This document shows positions 6,001 to 6,911 of a DNA stretch of 6,911 nucleotides, one piece after another. The translations under genes were made by a program, and so were the position numbers. The notes under the pieces are model-generated. The model was not told where the DNA came from. It searched no databases and worked only from the letters and a program-made list of their open reading frames with translations. The DNA is from Planctomycetota bacterium (GTDB lineage Bacteria > Planctomycetota > Planctomycetia > Isosphaerales > Isosphaeraceae): contig JAKBCQ010000135.1 in NCBI GenBank assembly GCA_021807585.1, positions 1 through 6,911 on the forward strand, in the 5' to 3' direction. Each line of letters starts with the position of its first letter. Positions within the stretch are counted from its first letter, which is position 1.

Positions 6001-6911
6001 CCGTATAATTCACACCCGTCGTCGTATTGATCAGCGTGTAATTGCTCGTGTTGTCGGCGCTGTTGGGATTGAGCGCCGGATAATTCAACGTGGGAGGAAC
6101 CGCGAACGGACTCGAATTGTTATTGGGATTGACGGGATCGGTGACGAACAACGAAATGCTGTTCAAATTGTTCAGGTTCACGCCGTTCGTCAGATTCGAC
6201 CCCGTGATCGTGGGATCGGTCGTATCGATCCGTAACGAGTACTGAATGAACGACGACAGCCCCGGTTGGGTCGCGATATCCTGGGCGCCTACCGCGAGCA
6301 CCGTCATCGTGTTCAGGCCGTCGACTAGCGGCGCGGGCGCCTGGAACGTGAACTTGCCCGTCGCATCGGTCGTCGCCGTAATGTCGTATGTTCCGGAGAA
6401 TCCCCGGCCGTTCGTTCCCGGCAGCAAATTCAGCACGCCGCCGTGATACGCGTTGAATTGGGCGAGGATCGTCAAACCGCCGACCGCCGCGGGGAACGAA
6501 CTCGTCAACTGACCGATAAAAGTCGGCTGCGGATTGTTGAGATTCTGGTTTCCAGAAATTCCCGCAGGTGAATATGACGAAGGCGTTAAAGAAAAGAACG
6601 TGATTAAAGGCGCCTGTACCGTGAAATATTGCGCCTGAATGAAGTTCGACGGCGCGGTCGGATTCGTCACCCCCGACGGGAAGACGCCGTTGAACTGACC
6701 GTTCAAGCCGTTGCCGATCGTATCGGTGACGGTCTTCGACACCTCGAGAACGTAATTCCCGGTCGGCAAATCGGTTTGCGGAACCTGGCTGAGATCGATC
6801 GTCGCGATGTTGGTTGAAGAATTATATGAGAAACTCGTAGGCGTGATGAACTGGAACGCGCCTCCTGGAGTCGTTTGAACGCCCAGCCGCACCGTGCCGA
6901 CCTGAAGAACG
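1..6911 (-). CDS. Giant modular surface protein with Ig-like and beta-helix domains, internal fragment open at both ends
   Basis: Reverse-complement reading from 6910 gives 2303 sense codons without a stop. One unpaired base remains at each edge, so start, signal peptide and C-terminal anchor are all outside the window. No internal Met has a context that would make it a convincing start. Module order is Big_5-like, Ig-like, Big_5-like, divergent Big_5-like, four beta-helix segments, choice-of-anchor Q-like domain, Big_5-like, Ig-like, Big_5-like. Composition is that of an exported protein: rich in Asn, Gly, Thr, Ser and Pro, about 16 Lys, 6 His and a single Cys (r1654). There is no hydrophobic stretch long enough for a membrane segment. 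Homologous modules conserve spacing and motifs, and no frameshift is seen, so the gene looks intact. Known relatives of such modules are extracellular. A structural or adhesive role at the cell surface is inferred, and no enzymatic motif was found. The exact family is not recognised. Confidence 0.95.
2..451 (-). other. Big_5/SbsA-like Ig module 5, at the left edge of the window (r2154-r2303)
   Basis: The module opens with IDTTAPVITAATPAPNS (r2154-r2170) and has VDVSVGFNKTIYTPSIT (r2180-r2196), the conserved 'v.v.Fn..i......' strand. It closes with LPNDLYQLTLKGTG (r2248-r2261), DIAGNPLDG (r2267-r2275), FTGTFPSGNGKPGSDF and FVLQFAIFN. This is the clearest example of the Big_5-like signature in the window. 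The reading frame continues unbroken past position 1, so the protein goes on after this module. It is the counterpart of the module at 6229-5786. Confidence 0.85.
452..901 (-). other. Second-type Ig-like beta-sandwich module, copy 2 (r2004-r2153)
   Basis: The module contains GQPAINGQFVMAASTDSNV (r2004-r2022), PIFTGQVVDPF (r2032-r2042), VAGQNVVVDVS (r2048-r2058), GVTNANGDFSIQVSTPL (r2073-r2089) and a final strand ARVRVVDASGN. The order 'fTG.v.D', 'v.G..v.v.v', 'T.anGdF.i.v' matches bacterial Ig-like or carboxypeptidase-regulatory-like folds. Its partner is the module at 6601-6230, aligned by PTFIGQL and TDATGKF at offsets of 1903 and 1894 residues. This copy is slightly longer. It is followed directly by an IDTT linker, as in the first copy. 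Confidence 0.7.
902..1402 (-). other. Big_5/SbsA-like Ig module 4 (r1837-r2003)
   Basis: The module begins with PPEVIGVTALVPS (r1841-r1853) and has DPLSITFAFNRQLDP (r1877-r1891), the 'i.v.Fs..ld..t' strand typical of Big_5/SbsA-like domains. This is followed by SGLSVLLQESGNDGIFGNN. It closes with LPDDMYRIIL (r1947-r1956), PQGNALDG (r1967-r1974) and the strand NFQVTFTIG. A short acidic Asp/Asn/Gly loop after LDG (r1974-r1994) could bind calcium, but this is not demonstrated. It corresponds to the first module of the window at an offset of about 1900 residues. Confidence 0.8.
1403..1855 (-). other. Choice-of-anchor Q-like closing domain (r1686-r1836)
   Basis: The first half reads NGNPEFVDASAGNFSLQ (r1686-r1702) and NSAAIDSARSEFGPDL (r1704-r1719). 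The second half has GERDILGNLRQKDP (r1803-r1816) and ends in FFDIGAYEY (r1828-r1836). 'dP.Fvd...gdF.L...SpaID.g', 'D..G.pR' and 'DIGAYEy' together are the known signature of the choice-of-anchor Q domain, which closes beta-helix surface proteins in several phyla including Planctomycetes. Here about 94 residues (r1711-r1804) separate the AID and RDILGN elements, longer than I would expect. The domain is followed by at least 467 more residues of Ig modules, so it does not end the protein. Confidence 0.8.
1856..2410 (-). other. Last beta-helix segment leading into the choice-of-anchor Q-like domain (r1501-r1685)
   Basis: The segment starts with VTVHPGPGLLIRDVG (r1505-r1519), a further copy of the 'i.PG...' turn. 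It then shows successive rung-like repeats of the type 'ndtis.n.iGv.i': MANDTISNMPIGVMIQG (r1545-r1561), NVFLNDTFYGNNVGLQVQ (r1575-r1592) and MDDIFSNNTSFSILTNG (r1612-r1628). This N-x-F/I-x-x-N ladder is characteristic of Asn-ladder parallel beta-helices (NosD/pectate-lyase-like). The only cysteine of the whole fragment, r1654, lies here. It runs directly into the closing domain at 1855-1403. Confidence 0.7.
2411..3235 (-). other. Divergent parallel beta-helix module 3 (r1226-r1500)
   Basis: Recognisable landmarks are FPGQSVIVKLDNQ (r1286-r1298), GPGIWSQLRILGIPG (r1336-r1350), TTVRGVSMFQ (r1373-r1382) and SMIDNANISYI (r1418-r1428), followed by VEVQGGG (r1431-r1437). The SMI element comes after the VRG element, the reverse of modules 1 and 2. 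The unit is therefore either rearranged or has lost and regained rungs. A Gly/Thr/Ser-rich loop (r1302-r1318) and an acidic stretch with GDVNDSPKID (r1446-r1455) are further differences. Membership of the series is probable, but exact rung boundaries cannot be drawn by eye. Confidence 0.55.
3236..4060 (-). other. Parallel beta-helix module 2 (r951-r1225)
   Basis: This module repeats the landmarks of the preceding one: INPGMMMKFL (r985-r994), VSRWGAIDIL (r1089-r1098), AMITGATIQYGGG (r1103-r1115) and PFIRGNVLVGNGINGLAV (r1179-r1196). The last landmark differs from its partner in module 1 only at variable positions, and the IRG and YGGG elements lie 271-273 residues apart between the two modules. 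The stretch between PG and W is longer here (r994-r1089), with a polar Asn/Thr-rich loop (r1018-r1065). An AT-rich codon patch covers r1145-r1156. It is most simply a duplicated and diverged beta-helix unit. Confidence 0.7.
4061..4780 (-). other. Parallel beta-helix module 1 (r711-r950)
   Basis: This is the first of a related series of beta-helix modules. Four landmarks occur in order: APGSSLKM (r725-r732, the 'i.PG..lk' turn), GDWGGILF (r782-r789), SMINFATINYGGG (r832-r844) and PLIRGLTMFQNGINAIWI (r906-r923). Alternating small/hydrophobic positions with Asn, Asp or Gly at turns fit right-handed parallel beta-helix rungs. 'W.gI.f' followed by 'i.ya.I.YGG' is a pattern I know from such proteins. 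The module is Gly/Asn-rich and has no Cys. The next module repeats the same landmarks in the same order. A scaffold or binding role is inferred. Confidence 0.7.
4781..5245 (-). other. Entry segment of the beta-helix region (r556-r710)
   Basis: The segment contains GNVIYARPDYN (r596-r606) and PNGSVAQPYPTLNPEAV (r616-r632). This resembles the 'yV.p.G.dGs...P..tl.eA' start common to pectate-lyase-like and DUF1565-type parallel beta-helix proteins. It then has a Gly/Asn/Tyr-rich stretch and the strand GPVVIVALPGIV (r677-r688). In established families this start caps the N-terminal end of a right-handed parallel beta-helix, and helix-like modules follow here. No catalytic residues of polysaccharide lyases are identifiable. 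Boundaries are approximate. Confidence 0.6.
5246..5785 (-). other. Divergent Big_5-like Ig module 3 (r376-r555)
   Basis: This is a longer member of the Ig series. Its last third carries the diagnostic signature: FVWPSDHFRIEMP (r508-r520) and DQFGNQLDGEFLG (r529-r541), with WP-x3-F in place of LP-x3-Y and a 22-residue spacing to the GN turn. The first part (r376-r475), including LTDAQRQADGLNPYAQAIQI, is unlike the other modules and carries most of the few charged and helix-compatible residues. It may be an insertion or a separate small domain. The module stands directly before the beta-helix entry segment, and no matching copy appears on the other side of the helix within this window. Confidence 0.6.
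5786..6229 (-). other. Big_5/SbsA-like Ig module 2 (r228-r375)
   Basis: The module opens with the linker IDTTDPTITGS (r228-r238), the usual 'D.t.P.v' entry of Big_5-like domains. It carries a polar, Asn-rich excursion (r259-r290) and closes with LPAGSYTL (r336-r343) and SAGNPLSADF (r358-r367). The same landmarks occur in the last module of the window (IDTTAPVIT, LPNDLYQL, IAGNPLDG), 1912-1926 residues further on. The LP-to-GN spacing here is 24 residues against 22 in most copies. The Asn/Pro-rich insert, with a run of three Asn, is a probable surface loop. Confidence 0.75.
6230..6601 (-). other. Second-type Ig-like beta-sandwich module, copy 1 (r104-r227)
   Basis: This is a beta-rich module of about 124 residues. 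It begins after the linker PLITFFSLTPSSYSP and contains PTFIGQL (r129-r135), a long strand region, then TDATGKFTFQAP (r181-r192) and a closing strand around VDGLNTMTVLAVGAQD. The pattern 'fTG.v.d....v.G..v......T.anG.F' is that of bacterial Ig-like or carboxypeptidase-regulatory-like folds. I cannot choose between the two by eye. It aligns with the module at 901-452, where the same landmarks read PIFTGQV and TNANGDFSIQ. It ends where the IDTT linker of the next module starts. Confidence 0.65.
6602..6910 (-). other. Big_5/SbsA-like Ig module 1, N-terminally cut by the window (r1-r103)
   Basis: This is the C-terminal part of an Ig-like module. It shows the signature shared by five modules in this protein: LPTGNY at r48-r53 (pattern [LW]P-x3-[YF]), followed 18 residues after the L by a GN-x-L turn (IGNGLNG, r65-r71), then FNGVFPSG and a closing strand FIQAQYFTVQ. 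In the SbsA/Big_5 family this region reads 'L..G.Y.l.i....i.D..GN.ldG', so the assignment rests on a known pattern. The beginning of the module lies beyond 6911. It is the counterpart of the module at 1402-902. Confidence 0.75.

Noticed and set aside
4814..6235. 473-codon plus-strand open frame
   Set aside because: Exact-register antisense shadow over the Ig modules and helix entry. It is very Arg/Ile-rich and has no recognisable fold or motif.
1..6911. CRISPR array, short tandem repeats, insertion sequence, tRNA/rRNA, promoter or terminator
   Set aside because: No regularly spaced identical repeats, terminal inverted repeats, RNA-gene sequences or stem-loop plus T-run were seen. The coding frame is continuous throughout, leaving no intergenic room.

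Overview
The window lies entirely inside one giant protein-coding gene on the minus strand. Reading the reverse complement from position 6910 to position 2 gives 2303 consecutive sense codons. There is no stop codon and no convincing start, so both ends of the gene lie outside the window. Residue numbers below (r1 to r2303) count from the codon at 6910-6908. I see no second gene, RNA gene, promoter, terminator, CRISPR array or insertion sequence, and no intergenic stretch.

The protein looks like a very large secreted or cell-surface modular protein of the type common in Planctomycetes, perhaps an Isosphaeraceae member. The reasons are its size, its Asn/Gly/Thr/Pro-rich and nearly cysteine-free composition, a choice-of-anchor Q type ending (DIGAYEY), right-handed beta-helix modules and SbsA/Big_5-like Ig modules. 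The codon use favours TCG, ACG, GCG and CCG, at a G+C in the mid-to-high 50s percent by sampling. The phylum call is inference.

Layout from N to C (right to left on the given strand): a partial Big_5-like Ig module (6910-6602); a second type of Ig-like module (6601-6230); a Big_5-like module (6229-5786); a divergent Big_5-like module (5785-5246); an entry segment to a beta-helix (5245-4781); three related beta-helix modules (4780-4061, 4060-3236, 3235-2411); a fourth helix segment (2410-1856) running into a choice-of-anchor Q-like closing domain (1855-1403); then Big_5-like (1402-902), second-type Ig-like (901-452) and Big_5-like (451-2) modules, with the frame running off the left edge.

The Ig cassette before the helix (Big_5, Ig, Big_5) recurs after it in the same order, at an offset of about 1900 residues. 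The simplest reading is a tandem super-repeat of Ig cassette plus beta-helix, of which the window holds slightly more than one period. No catalytic residues are recognisable. The likely role is structural or adhesive at the cell surface, which is inference.
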